This document shows positions 1 through 5,234 of a DNA stretch of 5,234 nt, one piece after another (positions within the stretch are counted from its first letter, which is position 1; the number at the start of each line of letters is the position of its first letter). The DNA comes from Lachnospiraceae bacterium UBA2868 (lineage in GTDB: Bacteria > Bacillota_A > Clostridia > Lachnospirales > Lachnospiraceae): contig DEEW01000137.1 of assembly GCA_002350465.1 (NCBI GenBank), positions 19,841 to 25,074 of the forward strand, read 5' to 3'. The position numbers were made by a program, and so were the translations under genes. Under the pieces are notes generated by a model. It had not been told where the DNA came from. It ran no database searches and worked only from the letters and a program-made list of their open reading frames with translations.

Positions 1-1665
1 GAAACGTATATGAGATTTACACCGTGTGAAGCCTGCCACGGAATGAGACTTAAGCCCGGTGCACTTGCGGTAACGATCGGAAACATCAACATACATGAAA
101 TGACAGATATGTCCATTACGGATCTTGTGCAGTTTATGGGCAAGCTTAAGCTGACAAAACAGCAGGAGCTTATCGGCGCAAGGATACTTAAAGAGATAAG
201 AGCCAGACTTTCTTTCCTTGCGGAGGTAGGACTCGGATATCTGACGCTTTCAAGAGCTACGGGGTCGCTTTCCGGCGGAGAGGCTCAGAGAATAAGGCTT
301 GCAACCCAGATCGGATCCGGACTTGTGGGAGTTGCGTATATACTGGATGAGCCCAGTATCGGACTTCACCAGAGAGATAACAATAAGCTTCTCGGAGCTC
401 TCAAGAACCTGCGAGATCTCGGCAACAGTCTTATCGTTGTGGAACACGATGAAGATACTATGAGAGCCGCAGATTATGTAGTCGATATAGGACCGGGGGC
501 AGGAAGCGAAGGCGGAAACGTAGTTGTGTGCGGAACCGTGGAAGATATAATGAATAACCCGGATTCCATAACCGGGAAGTATCTGCGTCATGAGCTGTTT
601 ATCCCTGTGCCCGCCGTGCGGCGCAAGCCCAAGGGTTTTCTTAAGATTAAGGGAGCAGCAGAAAATAACCTTAAGAATATAAACGTTGATATACCTCTCG
701 GAGTATTCACATGTGTTACCGGAGTATCGGGATCGGGGAAAAGCTCTCTTATAAACGAGATACTGTACAAACGTCTGGCCCGGGACCTCAACCGTGCAAG
801 GACGATTCCGGGAAAGCACAAATCGATAGAGGGTATTGATAAGCTTGACAAGATCATAGCCATAGACCAGTCGCCCATAGGCCGGACTCCCAGATCCAAC
901 CCGGCCACATATACGGGGGCGTTTGATCTGATAAGGGATCTGTTTGCCACAACAAAGGACGCTAGGGAAAGAGGCTATGCAAAAGGGCGTTTTTCGTTTA
1001 ATGTTAAAGGTGGGAGATGTGAAGCCTGCAGCGGAGACGGAATAATCAAGATAGAGATGCATTTTCTCCCGGATGTGTACGTTCCCTGCGAGGTTTGTAA
1101 AGGGAAGAGGTATAACAGGGAAACCCTTGATGTAAAGTACAAAGGCAAGAGCATATACGATGTTCTTGACATGACCGTTGAGGAAGCCCTTCCTTTCTTC
1201 GAAAACGTTCCCACCATCAGAAGGAAGATCGAGACACTTAACGAGGTGGGACTCGGATATATCAAGCTGGGCCAGCCTTCCACAACACTTTCCGGCGGAG
1301 AGGCACAGCGTATCAAGCTGGCTACGGAACTGTCGAGAAAGAGTACGGGAAAGACCATATATATTCTTGATGAGCCCACAACCGGACTTCATTTTGCCGA
1401 TGTACACAAGCTTGTGGAAATTCTGCAGCGCCTTACGGAAGGCGGTAATACGGTAGTTGTTATAGAACACAATCTTGATGTTATAAAGACAGCGGATTAT
1501 ATAGTGGATCTCGGTCCGGAAGGCGGAGAAGGCGGAGGAACGGTTATAGCCGTCGGAACCCCCGAAGAGGTTGCCGGAAACAAAAAGTCATTTACCGGGG
1601 CTTTTGTGGCTCCGCTTTTAGAGCGTGACAGGACAGTGGTTAAAAAGGCATCAAAAAGAGGATAG
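1..1665 (+). CDS. uvrA: UvrABC excinuclease subunit A, 5'-truncated by the window edge
   Basis: ATP-dependent damage-recognition subunit of bacterial nucleotide excision repair; it forms a dimer that loads UvrB onto lesions in the cytoplasm. The open frame runs in from base 1 (554 codons here against about 940 in the family), so roughly the first 390-400 residues, including the first Walker A, lie outside. Numbering from base 1: a CxxC at C9/C12; first ABC signature [12 protein letters not shown] from L90; Walker B D116-E117; H-loop H149; second Walker [10 protein letters not shown] from G241; the invariant [17 protein letters not shown] block; a zinc module C340-x2-C343-x19-C363-x2-C366; second signature from L430; Walker B D457-E458; H490. 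All visible catalytic motifs are intact. The ATG at base 10 is internal ([10 protein letters not shown] block), not the start. The stop TAG is 3 nt before the next gene. Identification is near certain. Confidence 0.98.
   Translation, partial: ETYMRFTPCEACHGMRLKPGALAVTIGNINIHEMTDMSITDLVQFMGKLKLTKQQELIGARILKEIRARLSFLAEVGLGYLTLSRATGSLSGGEAQRIRLATQIGSGLVGVAYILDEPSIGLHQRDNNKLLGALKNLRDLGNSLIVVEHDEDTMRAADYVVDIGPGAGSEGGNVVVCGTVEDIMNNPDSITGKYLRHELFIPVPAVRRKPKGFLKIKGAAENNLKNINVDIPLGVFTCVTGVSGSGKSSLINEILYKRLARDLNRARTIPGKHKSIEGIDKLDKIIAIDQSPIGRTPRSNPATYTGAFDLIRDLFATTKDARERGYAKGRFSFNVKGGRCEACSGDGIIKIEMHFLPDVYVPCEVCKGKRYNRETLDVKYKGKSIYDVLDMTVEEALPFFENVPTIRRKIETLNEVGLGYIKLGQPSTTLSGGEAQRIKLATELSRKSTGKTIYILDEPTTGLHFADVHKLVEILQRLTEGGNTVVVIEHNLDVIKTADYIVDLGPEGGEGGGTVIAVGTPEEVAGNKKSFTGAFVAPLLERDRTVVKKASKRG
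223..288 (+). repeat. Internal repeat copy 1: DNA-level similarity between the two ABC modules of uvrA
   Basis: Two short blocks, at 223-240 and 268-288, recur with one mismatch each at 1243-1260 and 1288-1308, both offset by exactly 1020 bases (340 codons). They encode EVGLGYLTL and the LSGGEAQ signature of the first ATPase half. The sequence between the blocks has diverged. This is the known tandem duplication of UvrA seen at nucleotide level, not a mobile repeat. Confidence 0.85.
1243..1308 (+). repeat. Internal repeat copy 2: second ABC module of uvrA
   Basis: Partner of the repeat at 223-288, in the same reading frame and 1020 bases downstream. It encodes EVGLGYIKL and the second LSGGEAQ signature. 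Shared codon choice for the glycines and the signature serine keeps the DNA nearly identical in the two blocks. Confidence 0.85.
1657..1662 (+). promoter_or_regulatory. Ribosome binding site of the phosphoglycosyl transferase gene, inside the uvrA end
   Basis: AGAGGA lies in the last sense codons of uvrA, 6 nt before the ATG at 1669, with the uvrA TAG in the spacer. A ribosome ending uvrA would cover this start, so coupling is likely. This supports 1669 as the start codon. Confidence 0.8.
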
Positions 1666-1668
1666 AAT

Positions 1669-2268
1669 ATGTACCGGAAAGTGATCAAGAGAATAATTGA
1701 TATAGTACTGTCGGGAATAGGCATAGTTTTTGCCGCAATCCCTATGCTTGTTGTTGCCCTGCTCATCAAGATCGATTCACCGGGTCCTGTTTTCTTCAAG
1801 CAAAAACGTGTGGGTATCCATAAAACTCATTTTATGATAATCAAGTTCCGCTCCATGCCCGTCAGCGCACCGAAGGATACACCGACCCACGAGCTGAAAA
1901 ATGCCGCATCACTTTTATCTCCGTTCCAGGAAGCAATACGCAAGTATTCGATCGATGAGATTCCCCAGCTGTTTAATATTTTTGCGGGCAGTATGAGTTT
2001 TGTCGGTCCGCGCCCCGCTCTGTGGAACCAGTATGACCTTATCGAAGAGAGGGATAAGTACGGAGCCAATGATGTGAAGCCCGGGCTTACGGGGTGGGCT
2101 CAGATAAACGGCCGTGACGAACTTCCTATAGATGTAAAGGCAAAGTATGACGGAGAGTATGTAAAAAGGCTTAGTTTTGCCTTTGATGTTAAGTGTTTCT
2201 TCGGAACGTTCTTTAAGGTTGCAAGGGCAGAAGGTGTAAGAGAGGGAGGGCCGTCCCGAAATGGATGA
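1669..2268 (+). CDS. Monotopic phosphoglycosyl transferase (bacterial sugar transferase family, PglC-like)
   Basis: Transfers a sugar 1-phosphate from a nucleotide diphosphate sugar to undecaprenyl phosphate at the cytoplasmic membrane face, the first membrane step of surface glycan assembly. At 199 residues it has the minimal catalytic domain (PglC is about 200), without the N-terminal membrane domain of WcaJ/WbaP. Visible: an N-terminal KRIIDIV start and hydrophobic re-entrant helix at about 9-33 with the helix-breaking P25; DSPGPVFFKQKRVG at 36-49; IIKFRSM at 57-63; the catalytic Asp-Glu pair D96-E97 in YSIDEIPQLFN; SFVGPRP at 110-116; and KPGLTGWAQINGRD at 137-150. All key motifs are present, so it should be active. 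The sugar cannot be read from sequence; the family handles hexoses and (di)acetamido sugars. It starts 3 nt after uvrA and overlaps the next gene by 8 nt. Confidence 0.95.
   Translation: MYRKVIKRIIDIVLSGIGIVFAAIPMLVVALLIKIDSPGPVFFKQKRVGIHKTHFMIIKFRSMPVSAPKDTPTHELKNAASLLSPFQEAIRKYSIDEIPQLFNIFAGSMSFVGPRPALWNQYDLIEERDKYGANDVKPGLTGWAQINGRDELPIDVKAKYDGEYVKRLSFAFDVKCFFGTFFKVARAEGVREGGPSRNG
2244..2249 (+). promoter_or_regulatory. Ribosome binding site of the SDR gene, inside the sugar transferase coding region
   Basis: GGGAGG within the last codons of the phosphoglycosyl transferase gene, 11 nt before the ATG at 2261. The spacing is longer than usual, but no other in-frame start lies nearby upstream, and the sequence is the strongest purine match in the area. 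The start overlaps the upstream stop (TGA 2266-2268), so reinitiation by terminating ribosomes is plausible. Confidence 0.7.
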
Positions 2269-3193
2269 GATTCTTGCTATCACAGGTATAACGGGAAAAT
2301 CGGGACAGGCTTTTGCGTACTGTCTTGAAAAACATCAGGATACAATAAAGAAAATGTTTCCGGGTGGTATACGTCTTCTCCTTCATAAAGAGAGGGAAAG
2401 AGACAGGGAGATACTTACCTGTTTTGATACCCAGAGGATGTACGGAGATCTTGAGGACGAACTGTTTCTTAGTGAGGCTCTTCTCGGAGTTGATACGATA
2501 GTGCATATTGCGGGCATCCACTGGTCAAGGGAACTCACAACCGCCGCCGCATCCCAGTTTGTCAGACGTATGATCATGGTTCATACTACGGGAGTATATT
2601 CCAAGTATAAAGCGGCCGGGGAAGAATACAGAAACATAGACGATTTTGTCTATATGATGTGCAAGGGCAAAAATATAATACTGACGATCCTGCGACCGAC
2701 AATGATCTACGGAACCTTAAACGACAGAAACATTTCCACATTCATAAAAATGGTTGATAAGTTTCCTGTTATGCCGGTAGTAAATAATGCGCAGTATGAG
2801 CTTCAGCCGGTACATTTTAAGGATCTCGGAACAGCCTACTATAACGTTCTTGTTAATGAGAGCATTACCGGAGGACATGATTATATATTATCCGGTGGGG
2901 AAGAGATAACCCTTCGGGATATGCTGATCGAGATGGGAGCATACCTGTCTAAAAAGATGAGATTTGTAAGTGTCCCGTTCCCGGTAGCATACGGCGGAGC
3001 ATGGCTTGTATACCTGCTTACTGCGGGGAAGAAGGATTTCAGGGAAAAGGTTCAGCGATTGTGCGAACCGAGAGTATATCCTCACGAAGAGGCAACACGG
3101 GATTTCGGATATGAGCCGAGAACGTTCAGAAGCGCTATAGGAGATGAGGTCAGGGAATATCTGAAGGCATCCGGAAGGCTTAACGGGGATTAG
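2261..3193 (+). CDS. Atypical extended SDR: NAD(P)-dependent nucleotide-sugar (or lipid-linked sugar) epimerase/dehydratase/reductase family
   Basis: A 310-residue Rossmann-fold enzyme expected to act on a sugar of the glycan made by the neighbouring genes; the exact reaction is not readable. Visible: dinucleotide-binding ITGITGKSGQAF at 7-18; a basic run after the second strand (HKERER, 42-47) that suggests NADP(H); GDLED at 62-66; VHIAG at 81-85; VHTTGVYSKYK at 107-117, containing Y113-x3-K117; LRPTMIYG at 144-151; VHFKDLG at 184-190; and a C-terminal EATRDFGYEP block at 277-286, typical of extended SDRs. Oddities: the Tyr-x3-Lys pair follows the Thr-Thr of the preceding strand almost at once, where most extended SDRs have a 20-30 residue gap, and residues about 236-255 are hydrophobic enough to touch the membrane. 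It overlaps the sugar transferase by 8 nt and precedes the GT4 gene by 7 nt. A 4-keto reductase or 4-epimerase is the leading guess; family is secure, activity is not. Confidence 0.85.
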   Translation: MDEILAITGITGKSGQAFAYCLEKHQDTIKKMFPGGIRLLLHKERERDREILTCFDTQRMYGDLEDELFLSEALLGVDTIVHIAGIHWSRELTTAAASQFVRRMIMVHTTGVYSKYKAAGEEYRNIDDFVYMMCKGKNIILTILRPTMIYGTLNDRNISTFIKMVDKFPVMPVVNNAQYELQPVHFKDLGTAYYNVLVNESITGGHDYILSGGEEITLRDMLIEMGAYLSKKMRFVSVPFPVAYGGAWLVYLLTAGKKDFREKVQRLCEPRVYPHEEATRDFGYEPRTFRSAIGDEVREYLKASGRLNGD

Positions 3194-3195
3194 GG
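3192..3195 (+). promoter_or_regulatory. Ribosome binding site of the GT4 gene, overlapping the SDR stop codon
   Basis: AGGG overlaps the SDR stop TAG (3191-3193) and lies 5 nt before the ATG at 3201; a GGGG run at 3185-3188 is a weaker alternative. The arrangement favours translational coupling and supports the chosen start, whose MKILVVCQYYHPE beginning matches the usual first strand of this family. Confidence 0.6.
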
Positions 3196-3200
3196 CGGAT

Positions 3201-4406
3201 ATGAAGATATTAGTTGTATGCCAGTATTATCATCCCGAACCCTTCCGCATACATGAGGTATGTGAAGAACTGGCCGGGCGGGGTCATGAGGTTACGGTAC
3301 TTACCGGAACGCCCAATTATCCTATGGGTATAATACCTGATGAGTATAAGGGGAAAAATCACAGAGACGAGGTTGTCGGCGGCGTTCGCATAATCCGTAC
3401 AAAAGAGTATCCGAGAAAGCCGGGGAAGATAGGGCTTGCAAGAAACTATGCATCTTTTGTATGTCATGCATCTGTAAAGGCGCTGACAATGAAAAAAGAT
3501 TACGATGTGATATTCGTATATCAGCTGTCCCCTGTTTTAATGGCTATACCGGCATATGTTGCAAAATGGTTTTCCAAAACGAAGAAAGTCGCACTGTATT
3601 GTCTCGATCTGTGGCCGGCAAGTCTGTCCAGTATGGGGATCCAAAAAGAATCCCTGTTTTACCGTTTAATAAAAAAAGTAAGCATCAGAATCTATTCGGG
3701 TGCGGGTATTATCGGATATACATCCAAAAGCTTCGAAAAGTATTTTACCAAAGAACTGGGGATAAAAAATAAACGATTTGTCCACATACCGCAGTTTGCG
3801 GATGAGCTGTTCTCGGACATTACGACGGGAAGTGATCAACGGATGGTGCAAACTGACGGCGATCATATCAATTATGTATTTGCCGGCAATATAGGTATGA
3901 TGCAGAGCGTCCGGACTATCATCAAAGCGGCATCACTTTGTACCGATGACAGGATCAGATGGCATATAGTCGGCGACGGATTCGCTCTTGATGAATGCAA
4001 AAAGCTTTGTGAGGAAATGGGGTTATCCGACAGGGTTACGTTTTACGGAAGACGACCGGTAGAGGAAATGCCGCCGTTTTATGCCATGGCGGATGCGATG
4101 ATAGTAACGCTTGCGGATGATGAGCTTATAAGCTTTACACTTCCCGGAAAGATACAATCGTACATGGCAGCGGGCAAGGCGGTACTTGCATCCGCAAACG
4201 GCGAGACTGCAGATGTCATAGGGGAGAGCGATTGCGGAATCTGTGTGAGTGCGGAAGATGCGAAGGCTTTGGCACTTGCAGCGGATAAAATGGCTGCGGC
4301 AAATGATTTTGCCCGTATGGGCAGCAATTCGAGGAAGTATTACGACACTCATTTTACGAAGAAAAATCATATTGATCTTATTGAAAAACTGCTTAGGGAA
4401 TGCTGA
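3201..4406 (+). CDS. Glycosyltransferase family 4, WbuB/WcaI-like
   Basis: A cytoplasmic, membrane-associated retaining transferase with a GT-B fold, expected to add a sugar to the lipid-linked acceptor started by the phosphoglycosyl transferase. Its 401 residues match the family's usual ~400. N-terminal acceptor domain: CQYYHPEPFRI at 7-17, RGHEVTVLTGTPNYPMG at 27-43, and the LDLWPASL block (D136-L137-W138-P139) characteristic of WbuB-like enzymes. C-terminal donor domain: FAGNIGMMQS from about 227, the glycine-rich HIVGDG ending at G260, FYGRRP after it, and LPGKIQSYMAAGK at 314-326, where this subgroup has Lys in a region in which classical GT4 enzymes carry the first Glu of the EX7E motif. 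Named relatives include the N-acetyl-L-fucosamine transferase WbuB and the colanic acid protein WcaI, but donor and linkage cannot be inferred here. No truncation is seen. It is followed by the GT2 gene after 16 nt. Confidence 0.92.
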   Translation: MKILVVCQYYHPEPFRIHEVCEELAGRGHEVTVLTGTPNYPMGIIPDEYKGKNHRDEVVGGVRIIRTKEYPRKPGKIGLARNYASFVCHASVKALTMKKDYDVIFVYQLSPVLMAIPAYVAKWFSKTKKVALYCLDLWPASLSSMGIQKESLFYRLIKKVSIRIYSGAGIIGYTSKSFEKYFTKELGIKNKRFVHIPQFADELFSDITTGSDQRMVQTDGDHINYVFAGNIGMMQSVRTIIKAASLCTDDRIRWHIVGDGFALDECKKLCEEMGLSDRVTFYGRRPVEEMPPFYAMADAMIVTLADDELISFTLPGKIQSYMAAGKAVLASANGETADVIGESDCGICVSAEDAKALALAADKMAAANDFARMGSNSRKYYDTHFTKKNHIDLIEKLLREC

Positions 4407-4411
4407 GGTTT

Positions 4412-4416
4412 GAGGA
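4412..4416 (+). promoter_or_regulatory. Ribosome binding site of the GT2 gene
   Basis: GAGGA 6 nt before the ATG at 4423, in the 16-nt gap after the GT4 stop. A second TGAGG (4404-4408) overlaps that stop codon, giving a small tandem of Shine-Dalgarno-like motifs. The good spacing fixes the start of the downstream gene. Confidence 0.8.
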
Positions 4417-4422
4417 AACAAA

Positions 4423-5234
4423 ATGGCCGATATTACCGCGATAATACTGACTAAAAACGAAGAAGTAAATATCGAAAAATGCATACGCTCCGTAAAACCG
4501 ATAGTAAAGAGGATAGTGGTTGTCGATTCCGGAAGCACGGATAATACCGTAGATGTGGCAAAATCACTGGGTGCTGAGGTTATGGTCAATGAACTTAAGC
4601 CGTTTTTGTATGCGAAGCAGTTTCTGTATGCCATGGATAATGCGGATATACGGACAAAATGGGTATTTCGGATCGATGCCGATGAGGAACTTACCGAAGA
4701 GTCTGCAAGAGAGATAGACAGCCTCTGCAATGAAAATGAAGATACGGATGTGAACGGCATTGTTGTCAGGTTTGAAGTTAATTTTATGGGGAGAGCCATA
4801 AGGCATGGGGGAGTGTATCCTCTTCGCAAACTTCTCGTATTTAAGTACGGCAAGGGTAATATTGAAGACAGGTGTATGGACGAACACTGTGTTTTGTATG
4901 AAGGCAGGAGTGTAGAGGTTACCAATGACAGTCTTCATCACGATGACAAGGGTTTGTCAGCATGGATAGACAAGCATAACAATTACTCAACAAGAGAAAT
5001 GCAGGATTATTTTGCGAGTCTTAAGTCCGATACGGCAACAGGATTGTCGGATGCTAATAATCTGGATGCGCAGGCAAGGTTTAAGAGATTTCTTCGCTGG
5101 AAGATTTACTATAAGCTCCCGGCGGGATTCCGTGCGTGGGCTTACTATTTTTACAGATATTACGTACGGCTTGGGTTCCTTGACGGCAGGGAAGGCAAGA
5201 TATTCTGCTTTATGCAGGCATACTGGTACCGTTT
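4423..5234 (+). CDS. Glycosyltransferase family 2 (WaaE/KdtX-like), 3'-truncated by the window edge
   Basis: An inverting GT-A-fold transferase probably extending the same lipid-linked glycan in the cytoplasm. The open frame has 270 codons and no stop before the edge. Visible: the N-terminal strand ITAIILTKNEEVNIEKC at 4-20, VVVDSGSTDNT at 32-42, and the metal-binding D85-A-D87 in VFRIDADEEL. Then R135-K136-L137 and a DEHC block (D153-E154-H155), a usual place for the acceptor/catalytic region, followed by KHNNYSTRE at 184-192. Near the end come YYKLPAGFRAWAYYFYRYY at 229-247, GFLDGREGKIFCFMQAYWYR at 251-270, an aromatic, basic region likely to contact the membrane. In relatives of about 290-300 residues this block sits near the C-terminus, so perhaps 20-30 residues are missing. 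Sugar specificity is unknown; similarity to lipopolysaccharide core glucosyltransferases is at family level only. Confidence 0.9.
   Translation, partial: MADITAIILTKNEEVNIEKCIRSVKPIVKRIVVVDSGSTDNTVDVAKSLGAEVMVNELKPFLYAKQFLYAMDNADIRTKWVFRIDADEELTEESAREIDSLCNENEDTDVNGIVVRFEVNFMGRAIRHGGVYPLRKLLVFKYGKGNIEDRCMDEHCVLYEGRSVEVTNDSLHHDDKGLSAWIDKHNNYSTREMQDYFASLKSDTATGLSDANNLDAQARFKRFLRWKIYYKLPAGFRAWAYYFYRYYVRLGFLDGREGKIFCFMQAYWYR

Noticed and set aside
10..12. ATG at base 10 as the start of uvrA
   Set aside because: It falls in the middle of the conserved block before the CxxC ([12 protein letters not shown]), the frame is open to base 1, and about 400 residues of UvrA are missing upstream.
250..1470. 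406-codon open frame on the minus strand
   Set aside because: It lies wholly antisense to conserved uvrA; its translation shows no recognisable domain, and its openness follows from uvrA codon bias.
1669..2268. Horizontal-transfer boundary or insertion scar at the start of the glycan genes
   Set aside because: By eye, base composition and codon choice (ATA, GGA, AGA frequent) look alike on both sides; no direct repeat, tRNA fragment or transposase remnant is visible.
3635..3661. Small inverted repeat (GGGGAT ... ATCCCT) followed by a short T-run, resembling a terminator
   Set aside because: The stem is only 5-6 base pairs with a 9-nt A-rich loop, the T-run is broken, and it sits in the middle of the GT4 coding region.
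3461..3772. 103-codon plus-strand frame inside the GT4 gene
   Set aside because: Out-of-frame shadow of a gene whose motifs continue uninterrupted across the region.
4404..4425. Possible promoter or terminator in the 16-nt gap before the GT2 gene
   Set aside because: The gap is filled by ribosome-binding-site sequence, with no room for -35/-10 elements or a hairpin.
4023..4925. 300-codon open frame on the minus strand across the GT4/GT2 junction
   Set aside because: Antisense to two well-supported glycosyltransferase genes, serine- and threonine-rich low-complexity translation, no family motif.

Overview
The window reads as a continuous, all-plus-strand stretch of a bacterial chromosome, most likely a Gram-positive anaerobe of the Clostridia (Lachnospiraceae-like). 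That assignment is an inference from the feel of the protein sequences, the frequent ATA/AGA/GGA codons, strong AGGA/GAGG ribosome binding sites and very tight gene packing. No database search was possible, so the taxon is only moderately supported. There are five genes, two of them cut by the window edges, and there is essentially no non-coding DNA.

Layout: (1) 1-1665 is the C-terminal ~60% of uvrA, the damage-recognition ATPase of nucleotide excision repair. (2) 1669-2268 is a short monotopic phosphoglycosyl transferase (PglC/WcaJ C-terminal type). (3) 2261-3193 is an atypical extended SDR (NAD(P)-dependent sugar epimerase/dehydratase/reductase family). (4) 3201-4406 is a GT4-family glycosyltransferase of the WbuB/WcaI-like group. 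(5) 4423 to the right edge is a GT2-family glycosyltransferase (WaaE/KdtX-like) that probably lacks only its last few dozen residues. Gaps between successive genes are 3 nt, an 8-nt overlap, 7 nt and 16 nt. No stretch over 300 bases lacks a gene, and I see no tRNA, rRNA, CRISPR, insertion sequence, promoter or convincing terminator.

How the genes fit together: the last four are the opening steps of a surface polysaccharide or glycoconjugate pathway on undecaprenyl phosphate. The phosphoglycosyl transferase loads the first sugar phosphate onto the lipid, the SDR makes or finishes an unusual sugar, and the GT4 and GT2 enzymes add the next sugars on the cytoplasmic face. Flippase, polymerase and further transferases would be expected downstream. 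The DNA-repair gene uvrA sits directly in front with only 3 nt between its stop and the next start, so the glycan genes probably share its transcript at least in part.

I do not see a clearly new biological system. The points most worth a second look are the uvrA/polysaccharide junction, the translationally coupled phosphoglycosyl transferase + SDR pair, and the SDR's unusual catalytic region with a hydrophobic C-terminal segment.
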